Shown here piece by piece: positions 7,458 through 15,093 of a stretch of 64,000 nucleotides of DNA. The notes beneath the pieces are model-generated. The model saw nothing but the letters and a program-made list of their open reading frames with translations. It searched no databases and was not told where the DNA came from. Position 1 is the first letter of the stretch. The number at the start of each line of letters is the position of its first letter. This stretch comes from a bacterium UBP8_UBA817 (GTDB taxonomy: Bacteria > Margulisbacteria > Marinamargulisbacteria > SXXA01 > SICP01). Where the stretch lies: contig CAMCZW010000003.1 of NCBI GenBank assembly GCA_945888435.1, forward strand, positions 1-64,000, written 5' to 3'. A program made the translations under genes and the position numbers.

Positions 7458-8441
7458 TTAAAGACCAATCGCAGCTTTAACTTCGCTAAGGGTTTTGCTG
7501 GCGGTTTCGCGGGCTTTTTTGGCGCTTTTTTTGAGGAGATTTTGGACTTCTCCTCGGTCGGATTCGAAGTGGTTTCGCTTGGCGCGAAATTGGGTGAGTG
7601 AGGCATTGATGTTGTGGGCGAGTTCTTTTTTGCAGGCGACGCAACCGATGCCTGCCGTGCGGCAGAGATTTGCGAGTTCATCTTTGCGGTCTGTGGATGT
7701 GTAGATTTTGTGAAATGTGAAGACGGGGCAGATGTCGGGGTTACCTGGATCTGCGAGGAGTTTTCGGTTGGGATCGGTCATCATTTTGAGGATGAGCGGT
7801 GTCATTTCGGCTTCTGATAGGGAGATTGGGATGGTGTTGCCGTAGCTTTTGGACATTTTTCGGCCGTCGAGACCAGGGACGGCGGGATAGTGCGTGAGCT
7901 TGGCTTGAGGCTCTGGGAAAAGTGTGGTGTGGGTGAGGTGGTTGAAGCGTCTTGCGATTTCGCGGGCGAGCTCGAGGTGAGGAAGTTGGTCCTCCCCTAC
8001 TGGGACGATGTCGGCTTTGAATAATAAAATATCGGCGGCCTGGAGAACGGGATAGCCTAGGAAACCGTAGGTATTGAGATCTTTATCTTTGATTTCTGCC
8101 ATTTTACTTTTGTAGGTGGGGACGCGTTCTAGCCATGGGAGCGGTGTCATCATGGAGAGGATGAGGTGGAGTTCGGCGTGCTCGGGGACATCGGATTGGT
8201 AGTAGAGGCAAGCGGTGTCGGGATCGATCCCTGCGGAAAATAAGTCGATGGCGAGGTTGAGTTTGTCTTCGCGCAATTTTTCTGGATTCTCGTAAATGCT
8301 TGTGAGGGCATGGAGATCGGCCATCATGAAAAAGGCATTGTAGTCGTGTTGGAGTTTGACCCAATTGGAGACAGCGCCTAGGTAATTACCGAGGTGGAGT
8401 TTTCCGGTGGGTTGAATGCCGCTTAGGAGAGTTTGTTTCAT
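7458..8441 (-). CDS. trpS: Tryptophanyl-tRNA synthetase
   Basis: This class I aminoacyl-tRNA synthetase charges tRNA-Trp. The 327 residues are normal for the bacterial enzyme. The N-terminal SGIQPTGKLHLGNYLGA contains the HIGH-equivalent HLGN, and GRKMSKSYGN (about residue 193) is the KMSKS loop. The Rossmann fold segments LQAADILLFKADIVPVGEDQ are intact. It lies downstream of dppD, separated by a perfect inverted repeat, and no clear Shine-Dalgarno is present. A weak promoter (TTGAAT, 16 bases, TATCCT) could start transcription very near the ATG. Confidence 0.97.
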   Translation of the reverse strand: MKQTLLSGIQPTGKLHLGNYLGAVSNWVKLQHDYNAFFMMADLHALTSIYENPEKLREDKLNLAIDLFSAGIDPDTACLYYQSDVPEHAELHLILSMMTPLPWLERVPTYKSKMAEIKDKDLNTYGFLGYPVLQAADILLFKADIVPVGEDQLPHLELAREIARRFNHLTHTTLFPEPQAKLTHYPAVPGLDGRKMSKSYGNTIPISLSEAEMTPLILKMMTDPNRKLLADPGNPDICPVFTFHKIYTSTDRKDELANLCRTAGIGCVACKKELAHNINASLTQFRAKRNHFESDRGEVQNLLKKSAKKARETASKTLSEVKAAIGL

Positions 8442-8460
8442 ATATTGATGGAGGATACCC

Positions 8461-8506
8461 GACTTTCTTGAAAATTCAACTATTTTGACTAATTTTCAAG
8501 AAAGTC
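8461..8506. repeat. Perfect 16-bp inverted repeat between dppD and trpS
   Basis: The arms 8461-8476 and 8491-8506 are exact reverse complements around a 14-base loop. On the minus strand the stem begins five bases after the dppD stop and ends 20 bases before trpS. No run of T follows, so a classical terminator is not supported. An mRNA-protecting 3' hairpin or a regulatory leader for trpS are alternatives. Confidence 0.65.
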
Positions 8507-8510
8507 GACT

Positions 8511-9476
8511 CTAATACGGATAAAAACACGCGAAAGCACGGGAACCTTCGGTTTGGAGTTGAGGTTCGACTTGGCTGCATTTTGCTTGGGCTTTTGGGCA
8601 GCGGGTGTGGAAGCGGCAGCCACTTGGGATATGGAGAGGACTTGGGATGTCCCCCTTAAGCAATATAGGCGCATGTTTTTGATCGGGATCCGTGCTGGGG
8701 ATTGAGGAGATGAGGGCATGGGTGTAGGGATGTTTTGGGTGTTTGAAGATGTCATTTGGGGTGCCGGACTCAACGATTTTACCTAAGTACATGACGAGGA
8801 TGTGGTCGCAGTGTTGGGCCATGACGCCTAAATCGTGAGAAATGATGAGCATGGACATGCCGCGGTCTTTTTTGAGGTTGGCTAAGAGATTGAGGATTTG
8901 GGCTTGGATGGTGACATCGAGTGAGGCCGTGGGCTCGTCGGCGATGAGAAGCTCAGGGGACATGGCGAGTGTGAGAGCAATCATGACGCGCTGGCACATG
9001 CCCATGGAGAATTCATGCGGGTATTGGGTGAGGCGGGTGTCGGGGTCGGGAATACCGACTGAGGTGAGAAGTTGAATGGCCGTATCTTTGGCTTGGGATT
9101 TGGTTTGTTTGGTGTGGAGGCGAATGGTTTCGATCATTTGGTTGCCGATGGTGAAGACGGGGTTGAGAGCGGCCATGGGATTTTGGAAGATGAGGCCGAT
9201 TTCTTTGCCTCGGATTTGGCGATATTGTTTTTGGTTTAAGTCGGCAAGATTTTGGCCCTTGTAGAGGATTTGGCCTTGGGTAATTTGGCCATTATGAGGG
9301 AGTAATCCCATAATGGAGAGTGCGGTGACGCTTTTACCAGAGCCGGATTCGCCAACAATGCCGACGGTTTGGTTTTTTTGGATGTCGAAGGAAATACCGT
9401 CGACGGCTTTGACGGTTTGGTTACCGACTGTGAATTGGGTGTGGAGATTGTCGATGGTTAGGAGCGATTGGATCAT
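8511..9476 (-). CDS. dppD: Oligopeptide/dipeptide ABC transporter ATPase (DppD/OppD type)
   Basis: This 321-residue ATPase would energise the DppBC channel. Walker A GESGSGKS, Q-loop FQNPMAALNP, Walker B LLIADEPTASLD and the H-loop IISHDLG are present. The C-terminal oligopeptide-transporter extension contains the Cys-rich CRFHTRCPKAQAKC, often an iron-sulfur site in this family. The ABC signature is odd: FSMGMCQR in place of the usual FSGGMRQR, so the second glycine-position residue is Met and the Arg is Cys. DppF is absent from the window, and hipA-hipB separate this gene from dppC. Activity may be reduced or may depend on a partner ATPase elsewhere. Confidence 0.93.
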   Translation of the reverse strand: MIQSLLTIDNLHTQFTVGNQTVKAVDGISFDIQKNQTVGIVGESGSGKSVTALSIMGLLPHNGQITQGQILYKGQNLADLNQKQYRQIRGKEIGLIFQNPMAALNPVFTIGNQMIETIRLHTKQTKSQAKDTAIQLLTSVGIPDPDTRLTQYPHEFSMGMCQRVMIALTLAMSPELLIADEPTASLDVTIQAQILNLLANLKKDRGMSMLIISHDLGVMAQHCDHILVMYLGKIVESGTPNDIFKHPKHPYTHALISSIPSTDPDQKHAPILLKGDIPSPLHIPSGCRFHTRCPKAQAKCSQVEPQLQTEGSRAFACFYPY

Positions 9477-9480
9477 TTTT

Positions 9481-9687
9481 TTATTTTACCATTAGACCTA
9501 GGGTTCGCAGTATCTTGAAGGCGTTTTCTAGGGTGACGGTTGTTTTTCCTTGTTCAAAATTACTTAGGGTGGGTTTACTGACTCCTGCTAAAATGGCAAG
9601 TTGGTATTGGGTGAATTTTTTGGCTTTCCTCTGCCGTTTTGCTTCTGTAATTAATGATTGCCAATCAAGGCGAATGTCCCGTTCCAT
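9481..9687 (-). CDS. hipB: HipB-like XRE-family antitoxin
   Basis: This 68-residue helix-turn-helix protein (TQYQLAILAGVSKPTLSNFEQG) has the XRE/HipB fold. HipB proteins neutralise HipA kinase and repress their own promoter. The gene overlaps the 3' end of hipA by 37 bases and lies after it, the reverse of the hipB-hipA order in Escherichia coli. It ends only five bases before the dppD start, so it is part of the same minus-strand transcript. Confidence 0.9.
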   Translation of the reverse strand: MERDIRLDWQSLITEAKRQRKAKKFTQYQLAILAGVSKPTLSNFEQGKTTVTLENAFKILRTLGLMVK

Positions 9688-10844
9688 CGTTTCTCCAGTT
9701 GAGTGATTAATATATTTTTTAGGGTAGTCGTGCCAAGCTTTGATTGAGCAATGGCATCTTTTGCATTACTTAGATTTTGCCCTAGCTGTGTAACGGCCAT
9801 CATGACTACATTTTTAGATAATTTAAATTCTGTTCCTAGGGTTAAGATATGCTTTTGCTTTAGATCTGTAATTGGATAATTTGATGCTCCTGCTATTGTT
9901 AATGCCATTGTTTTGTAATCGTATATTACTGCCGATACCTGATCATATGATGGGCTTAATTCAATCCCCTCATTTGTATATGCCATTGCAAAATTTTTGA
10001 GATGCATATCGGTGTTGCCCAATAAAATTCCAGCAAGTATGCGAGTATACAATCGATATAGTTCTGTCACCTGGCCCTCTTGAACCTGATGGATCCAATT
10101 GGCCATTTCTTTATACGATCCATTATATTTTGCTTTTGAAGGATACCCGAGCAATTGATTTAATTCTTCAAAATGCAGTCGTTCCTGATTACTCCGGTCA
10201 AATCGCTTAATGATGAGGGCTTGTTCGTTAATCCCTTTAACTTCTCCAATCGATAATTCAACACATTGGTCGTTTGGCAATAATGCTTTAAATGCGAGAG
10301 TTGTCAGATACTCATTGACTACTAAATTGTCATGCCCTCGTGAAGGAAACTTTGCAATATGAGTACTTAATTGATTTATCTTGGCTGGAACCATTTTATT
10401 TCCTTGCTTAATCAAGGCCAGCTTAGGTTGTACGCCAGACAAGGATGCTTGACTGGCAAATAAGGCTCTTTCTTTGGGGTCCTCAATATCTAACATGAGC
10501 CCTGAGTATCTAGCAGGATCAGGATCTCTCACTGACACTGCGCCGGCACAATCCCCTCCAAATGCGAGAAGTAGCTCTAAGCGCGACATGATGCGCTTTC
10601 CTAAAATACGAGTTTGAGCGTGCTCTAGCCAGCCTTCAGCAACTAAATTGTCAAAAAATGGGTGTAATCCTAATTGTGAAATATGGGCGTCTATCTGCTT
10701 AGGTAAAGTAAACGCAATGGGCGGAAATGCGCTACTTAAATAACTTGGATCATATGTAAAGGATGCGCGATTTCCAGGCTCTTCACTTAAGACTCCTGCA
10801 AACTGATCCTGATAATAGACATTTCCCCATAATAAGTTGGCCAT
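9651..10844 (-). CDS. hipA: HipA-like serine/threonine kinase toxin
   Basis: This 397-residue protein has the HipA layout: an N-terminal barrel-like domain (about residues 1-100), the SLSGVQPKL nucleotide-binding loop, and a C-terminal kinase domain. The catalytic loop GNTDMHLKN (about residue 279) and metal site SPSYDQVS are present. HipA kinases phosphorylate aminoacyl-tRNA synthetases, typically GltX, and slow growth; related family members target other substrates, including TrpS in one case. It sits between dppC and dppD, which implies insertion into the transporter operon. Its own promoter probably lies in the AT-rich gap at 10845-10923. Confidence 0.92.
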   Translation of the reverse strand: MANLLWGNVYYQDQFAGVLSEEPGNRASFTYDPSYLSSAFPPIAFTLPKQIDAHISQLGLHPFFDNLVAEGWLEHAQTRILGKRIMSRLELLLAFGGDCAGAVSVRDPDPARYSGLMLDIEDPKERALFASQASLSGVQPKLALIKQGNKMVPAKINQLSTHIAKFPSRGHDNLVVNEYLTTLAFKALLPNDQCVELSIGEVKGINEQALIIKRFDRSNQERLHFEELNQLLGYPSKAKYNGSYKEMANWIHQVQEGQVTELYRLYTRILAGILLGNTDMHLKNFAMAYTNEGIELSPSYDQVSAVIYDYKTMALTIAGASNYPITDLKQKHILTLGTEFKLSKNVVMMAVTQLGQNLSNAKDAIAQSKLGTTTLKNILITQLEKRWNGTFALIGNH

Positions 10845-10860
10845 TTACTTTATAATTCCC

Positions 10861-10910
10861 ATTTTTTGGTCAACTATAACTTACTTTATTTTTTAAATCT
10901 ATTTTTTGGT
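10861..10910 (-). promoter_or_regulatory. Putative HipB operator direct repeats
   Basis: The 10-mer ATTTTTTGGT occurs at 10861-10870 and again at 10901-10910, exactly 40 bases apart, in the gap upstream of hipA. Paired sites spaced by near-whole helical turns fit binding of a HipB dimer that represses its own operon. A TTGACC and a TATAAA on the minus strand lie near the proximal copy but with a short spacer (13), so the exact promoter is unclear. Confidence 0.4.
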
Positions 10911-10923
10911 AAAGTTTAGTTTA

Positions 10924-11727
10924 CTATTTTCTAAATATTTTCTCTCTTAGATGATCACCGATGATATTGAGAGAAAGAACGGTGAGGGTGATCAGAATAC
11001 CAGGAATAATGGTCATCCATGGGGCGTCAGTCATGTAGGCGATACTTCCTTGGAGCATGTTGCCCCAGGAGGCGTTGGGAGGTTGGACACCGAGGCCTAG
11101 GAAGCTGAGCGTGGACTCGATGAGTATTGCACCGCCCATGCCCAGGACTGCGGCAACAATAACGGGGGCGAGTGTGTGGGGAAGGATATGTTTGAAGAGA
11201 ATAGTGGTTTTGGAAATACCTCTGGCGTAGGCGGCGGTGATGAATGGGTTTTCTTTGGTACTTAAGACTTCGGCGCGGACGAGGCGGGTAACGCCCATCC
11301 AGCTGGTGAGCCCGATGACGGCCATGACATTGAAGATGCTGGGCGTGAGCATGACCTGGATGATGAGGATTAAAAAGAGAGTTGGAATCGCTAAAAAGAC
11401 ATCGACGATGCGCATAATGCAGGTTTCGATGATGCCTCCGTAGAATCCTGAAATGAGTCCTAGGATAAGGCCGATGGTGACGGAAATGGTGACGGAAATC
11501 GCGCCCACTGCGAGGGATATTTTAGCGCCGGAAATACAGCGGGTAAGGAGGTCTCTACCGAGGTCATCCGTACCAAGTAGATGATGGCTGCTTGGTGGCA
11601 ATGGGTCTCCAGTGAAAAGTGGAGAAAAGGCGTTTGGGTCGGAGATATTGAGGAGCGGTACGATAATGGAAATAGCCAGGATGGTGGCGAGAAAAATATA
11701 AGCGAGTCTGGATAATATTTTTGTCAT
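10924..11727 (-). CDS. dppC: Peptide ABC transporter permease (DppC/OppC type)
   Basis: This inner-membrane permease has about six transmembrane segments. It has the DppC-type GTDDLGRDLLTRCISGAKISL after the first periplasmic loop, and the EAA loop YARGISKTTILFKHILPHTL that contacts the ATPase. It partners dppB directly upstream. I prefer the Met at 11727 (MTKILSRLAY) because it follows the dppB stop; the frame extends to 11751 but would overlap dppB by 20 bases. Confidence 0.94.
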   Translation of the reverse strand: MTKILSRLAYIFLATILAISIIVPLLNISDPNAFSPLFTGDPLPPSSHHLLGTDDLGRDLLTRCISGAKISLAVGAISVTISVTIGLILGLISGFYGGIIETCIMRIVDVFLAIPTLFLILIIQVMLTPSIFNVMAVIGLTSWMGVTRLVRAEVLSTKENPFITAAYARGISKTTILFKHILPHTLAPVIVAAVLGMGGAILIESTLSFLGLGVQPPNASWGNMLQGSIAYMTDAPWMTIIPGILITLTVLSLNIIGDHLREKIFRK

Positions 11728-11731
11728 TTTT

Positions 11732-12679
11732 TTACCTGATTCTGGGGTCAACCCAGCGATAGGCGAGATCAGCTAAGCGATTGCCAATGAGAATTAGAAT
11801 GGAAGTGAAGAGGACGGTGCCCATAAGAATTGGATAGTCACGCTGAAATACGGCGGCAATCCCTAACTGGCCCATGCCTGGCCAGGAGAAAATATATTCG
11901 ATGACGAGGCTGCCCCCGATGAGATCTGGGAGGCTTAGACCCAGGATGGTTATGATAGGGAGACTTGCGTTTTTGAAGGCATGTTTGAGAAGGATGGTCC
12001 CCTCCCCGATTCCGCGGGCGCGGGCGGCTTGGATGTAATCTTGGCTGAGGATGGCGATGACGTTAAATCGGTTGTAACGGATGAGACCTGCGATTCCGCC
12101 GATGACGGTGGTGGTGAGTGGGAGGACTAGGTGGTAGGCGATATCGGTGATTTTGGTGAGGATGGGGGCGTCGGACAGCATGGGATTGAGGTAGCCGGAG
12201 GTGGGAAATAAATCGAGTTTGAGTGAGAAAAATAGAATGAGCATTAGCCCTACCCAAAATGCCGGCATGGCCATCGCGATGAGCGAGACAATGGTGATGA
12301 TATGGTCAGGCCATTGATTGCGGTGGGACCCGATATACAAGCCAATGGGGCATGCGATGAGGAGAATGCAGATGAGTGAGGATATGGAGAGGATTAGGGT
12401 GGCGGGTAGACGTTCGAGGATGGCGGTGAGAACGGGTTTACCGGTGGAATAGGAATAGCCAAGATTGCCCTGAGCGGCGTTTTTGAGCCATTTGATGTAT
12501 TGAATGGGAAGTGGGTCGTCCAAGCCAAAGTTTTTACGGATTTGGATGATGTCTTGAGCCCCCATTTTGGGATCCAGGTACATTTGGGTGGGGTCGCCAG
12601 GGGCAAGGCGCATGATGAGGAAGGAGATGATGGTGATCAGTAGGAGCATACTGATGAATGAGAGGATGGATTTGATCAC
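11732..12679 (-). CDS. dppB: Peptide ABC transporter permease (DppB/OppB type)
   Basis: This inner-membrane permease is recognised by the MRLAPGDPTQMYLDP segment after the first membrane helix and by the EAA loop ARARGIGEGTILLKHAFKNA. I place the start at GTG 12679 (VIKSILSFISMLLL), which gives a normal DppB N-terminus of about 315 residues. The frame continues upstream to 12787, but those codons overlap an antitoxin gene and encode no membrane or DppB-like sequence. The GTG overlaps the TGA of a toxin-gene remnant, so the operon junction was remade by a deletion. Confidence 0.92.
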   Translation of the reverse strand: MIKSILSFISMLLLITIISFLIMRLAPGDPTQMYLDPKMGAQDIIQIRKNFGLDDPLPIQYIKWLKNAAQGNLGYSYSTGKPVLTAILERLPATLILSISSLICILLIACPIGLYIGSHRNQWPDHIITIVSLIAMAMPAFWVGLMLILFFSLKLDLFPTSGYLNPMLSDAPILTKITDIAYHLVLPLTTTVIGGIAGLIRYNRFNVIAILSQDYIQAARARGIGEGTILLKHAFKNASLPIITILGLSLPDLIGGSLVIEYIFSWPGMGQLGIAAVFQRDYPILMGTVLFTSILILIGNRLADLAYRWVDPRIR

Positions 12680-12722
12680 CGATAAATCTCTCGTCGATGA
12701 CCGATGGCCATTACTGTAAAGC
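12676..12722 (-). pseudogene. RelE/ParE-like toxin remnant (C-terminal codons only)
   Basis: Immediately after the antitoxin stop, the minus strand in another frame reads ALSFTVMAIGHRREIYR and stop (TGA 12678-12676). The ending IGHRREIYR is the hallmark C-terminus of RelE/ParE-family toxins. Nothing of the rest of the toxin remains, so an internal deletion removed roughly 70-80 codons. The TGA overlaps the GTG start I propose for dppB. Confidence 0.75.
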
Positions 12723-12941
12723 TTAAAGCTTTCCTTGTTCTCTGAGTTCTTTTCTGACTTCTTCATATGATACTTTTGGATCTTCACGCCGCTCTGCGAC
12801 TAGAGAAAGATCTTGTAAATCTTCTATTAAATTTTCGAATATTTCCATCTTAAGAAGAACCATTTTTTTCTTTCCAGATTTATCCACGATATATTGGGGC
12901 GAATATTTTTCGTAATTTTTTTCTGCTTTTTTCGCCATCAT
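12723..12941 (-). CDS. Orphan Phd/RelB-type antitoxin
   Basis: This 72-residue protein has the antitoxin pattern PQYIVDKSGKKKMVLLKMEIFENLIEDLQDL followed by LVAERREDP and an acidic/basic tail. This layout is typical of antitoxins that precede RelE toxins. A good ribosome binding site (AAGGAG) precedes the ATG. The partner toxin is gone except for its last codons (12722-12676), so the antitoxin is an orphan lying between dppA and dppB. It might still repress its own promoter or act as an anti-addiction protein. Confidence 0.85.
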   Translation of the reverse strand: MMAKKAEKNYEKYSPQYIVDKSGKKKMVLLKMEIFENLIEDLQDLSLVAERREDPKVSYEEVRKELREQGKL

Positions 12942-13067
12942 ATTCTCCTTGGTCTCACTGGTTTTTACCTAAGGTACCATTTATCAAAAAACTTTTAAAA
13001 TCTTATGTTTCTTCAACTAACTATTTTGTACCACTACTGAAAGAAAGTTAAACTTTTTTAGTGGCTT

Positions 13068-13319
13068 TTATTTTTCGCCCAGTTGCCCTGTCCATTCAAA
13101 TAATTCTTTAAAGAAGCCCATTTTGTATTTTCGAATATTTTCCTGAAAATATCTGAGTGAGGGAATATCCTTATTTTTTAGCCAGGCGGTAAATGCCGCA
13201 CTCCCTTTTTGGCTCATCGCAGCATCGATGATGGTGCGTTTACCTTCTAGCGTGAGAGTCGGCATCCCCATGGGCGGCTTTTTTTTGAGTTTTTTAAATG
13301 TTTTTTGAGGCTGAGTCAT
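13068..13319 (-). CDS. Small hypothetical basic protein
   Basis: This 83-residue, Lys-rich protein starts seven bases after the dppA stop, so it is almost certainly co-transcribed with dppA. It has a basic N-terminus (KKLKKKPPMGMP) and a helical, aromatic C-terminus (RYFQENIRKYKMGFFKELFEW). There is no signal peptide and no domain I recognise. Confidence 0.6.
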   Translation of the reverse strand: MTQPQKTFKKLKKKPPMGMPTLTLEGKRTIIDAAMSQKGSAAFTAWLKNKDIPSLRYFQENIRKYKMGFFKELFEWTGQLGEK

Positions 13320-13325
13320 TTTTGA

Positions 13326-14915
13326 TCATGGTTCAATCGTAATATTTTCGATTGGATTAAATAATCCTGTTGGCCCGGCTGGGGAGAGACCTTTGACGCG
13401 TTTGTTGATGCCCGTGATGACATTGGGGTAATAAAGAAATACATAAGGAACATCGCTTGCGATTTGGGTATAGAGTTTATTGTAGACGGCTTTGCGCTGA
13501 AATTGGTCGATGGTTTTGCGACCTTGATCCAGTAGAGCGTCTACTTTTGGGTTGTTGTAGGCGATAAAGTTGAAGCCTTTTGGATATTCGCTGGAGTGCC
13601 AGATGGAGGTGGAATCGGGGTCGATACCTAAGGCCCAGCCCAGCATGACAGCATCGAAGTTTTTGGGATCACGAGGCTCGTTGATACGCTTGACGAAACT
13701 ACTCCACTCCATAAGTTGGATATTCATTTGGATGCCGACTGCGGCTAAGTATTGCTGGATGATTTGGGCAGAGCGTTCTCGATCTTGATTGCCTTGATTG
13801 GTAATGAGAGTGAAGCTGAGTTTCTGGCCGTTTTTTTCTCTGATTTTAGTAGTTGGATTGAGTTTCCAGCCGGCCTCGTCGAGAAGCTTAGCGCTTTGAG
13901 TGGGATTATACTCAAAGATTGGGAAAGTAGGATTGTTGGGGTAACTCCATGAGACAGGGGCAGCGGGAATATGTGCTGGGCGGCCATGTCCTTTGAGGAT
14001 TTTGTCGGTCATACTTTTTTTGTCGATGGCATGAGCGATGGCTTGTCTCACTTTGATGTCTTTAAATTTTGGGTTTTTGAGATTGAAGGCCATATAGGTG
14101 TACATGAGATCTTCGAATTCAAAGACATTTATTTTAGTGTTATTTTGGTATTTTTCGAGATCTTTGTAGGGAATTTTACCGCTATCGATTTCTTGCTTTT
14201 CTAGGGCGACTAGGGCGGTGTTGGTATCGGGGATGATTTTGGCAACGATGCGGTCCAGTTTTGGGCCTTCTTTGTAGTAGTTTAGGTTTTTAGTGAGGGT
14301 GATATATTGGCCCGTTTCCCATTTTTGGAATTTGAAGGGGCCCGTGCCGATGGGCTGCCGATTAAATGTGGCGATGTTGATGTCTTGGTTTTGGAGGATG
14401 TGTTTGGGGAGGATGCCGATACTGATATTGCTTAAAAATGGGGCGTCGGGTTCGGCGAGCGTGGCTGTGAGTGTGTAGGCGTCGACGACTTTAAATTGGA
14501 CGGGTTTACCTGCCACGATGAGATTACTTCGTCTGACGGTATTGGTTTTGAGGTCTAGGATTTTATCGAAGGTGAATTGGACGTCTTCTGCCGTGAAAGG
14601 CTTACCGTCATGCCATTTGATATTTTGGTGGAGTTTGAATGTGTAGATGCGGCCGTCTTCTGAAACTGAATAGGTGGATACTAAATCGGGAACGATGGAC
14701 ATGTTGATGTCGACTCTGAATAACCCATTGAAAACGAGGCCGGTGATTTCGGAAGATGGCACATCGGTGGAGAGGATGGGATTGAGGATGGTGGGTTCGC
14801 CACCTATATTGGTGTAAAGCGTTTTTGGCGAGTTGGTATTTTGAGATTTACTGCATCCGGTGATGAGTAGGGTTAATCCTAGTAATGCTGTGATTAGGTA
14901 ATTAGTGACTTTCAT
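13326..14915 (-). CDS. dppA: Peptide ABC transporter substrate-binding lipoprotein (DppA/OppA type)
   Basis: This is a 529-residue family 5 extracellular solute-binding protein. The lipoprotein signal ends LLITGC with Cys21 as the lipidated residue. Family features include PTILNPILSTD near the N-terminus, IKWHDGKPFTAEDVQFTFD (the SBP family 5 motif) and VRQAIAHAIDKKSM. It captures peptides (or nickel or another ligand) and hands them to DppBC. It opens the operon dppA-orf83-antitoxin-dppB-dppC-hipAB-dppD. A purine-rich AGAGGGGTC precedes the ATG. Confidence 0.95.
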   Translation of the reverse strand: MKVTNYLITALLGLTLLITGCSKSQNTNSPKTLYTNIGGEPTILNPILSTDVPSSEITGLVFNGLFRVDINMSIVPDLVSTYSVSEDGRIYTFKLHQNIKWHDGKPFTAEDVQFTFDKILDLKTNTVRRSNLIVAGKPVQFKVVDAYTLTATLAEPDAPFLSNISIGILPKHILQNQDINIATFNRQPIGTGPFKFQKWETGQYITLTKNLNYYKEGPKLDRIVAKIIPDTNTALVALEKQEIDSGKIPYKDLEKYQNNTKINVFEFEDLMYTYMAFNLKNPKFKDIKVRQAIAHAIDKKSMTDKILKGHGRPAHIPAAPVSWSYPNNPTFPIFEYNPTQSAKLLDEAGWKLNPTTKIREKNGQKLSFTLITNQGNQDRERSAQIIQQYLAAVGIQMNIQLMEWSSFVKRINEPRDPKNFDAVMLGWALGIDPDSTSIWHSSEYPKGFNFIAYNNPKVDALLDQGRKTIDQFQRKAVYNKLYTQIASDVPYVFLYYPNVITGINKRVKGLSPAGPTGLFNPIENITIEP

Positions 14916-14938
14916 AAATAGACCCCTCTTTTTTTTTG

Positions 14939-15023
14939 AAGGGGTCAGACCCTTGTACGTGCAGAAGTGCCACAGCGATCTTTAATCTGGCACTTCTGGC
15001 CACTTAAGGGTCTGACCCCTTTT
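14939..15023. repeat. Palindromic repeat element, GGTCTGACCC family (full copy)
   Basis: Two arms of about 34 bases (14939-14972 and 14988-15023) face each other around a 15-base loop. The outer core is AAGGGGTCAGACCCTT and the inner part is AGAAGTGCCA. It lies in the divergent gap between dppA and the gene at 15094. A single arm recurs at 7410-7447. The structure is that of a REP/MITE-like mobile palindrome. No transposase is present nearby. Confidence 0.75.
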
Positions 15024-15093
15024 GTTGAAACTTTAATTATTTTTTTACGATAACGTATAAAATTTTTCTTGTCATTCATCAGAGGTATATATC

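Noticed and set aside
7358-7681. Minus-strand ORF of 107 codons at the 3' end of trpS
   Set aside because: It is a frame-shifted shadow of trpS that continues into the repeat; its Lys/Pro/Ser-rich composition is an artefact.
12680-12787. N-terminal extension of dppB (36 extra codons)
   Set aside because: These codons overlap the antitoxin gene and the RelE remnant and encode no DppB-like sequence; GTG 12679 gives a normal family start.
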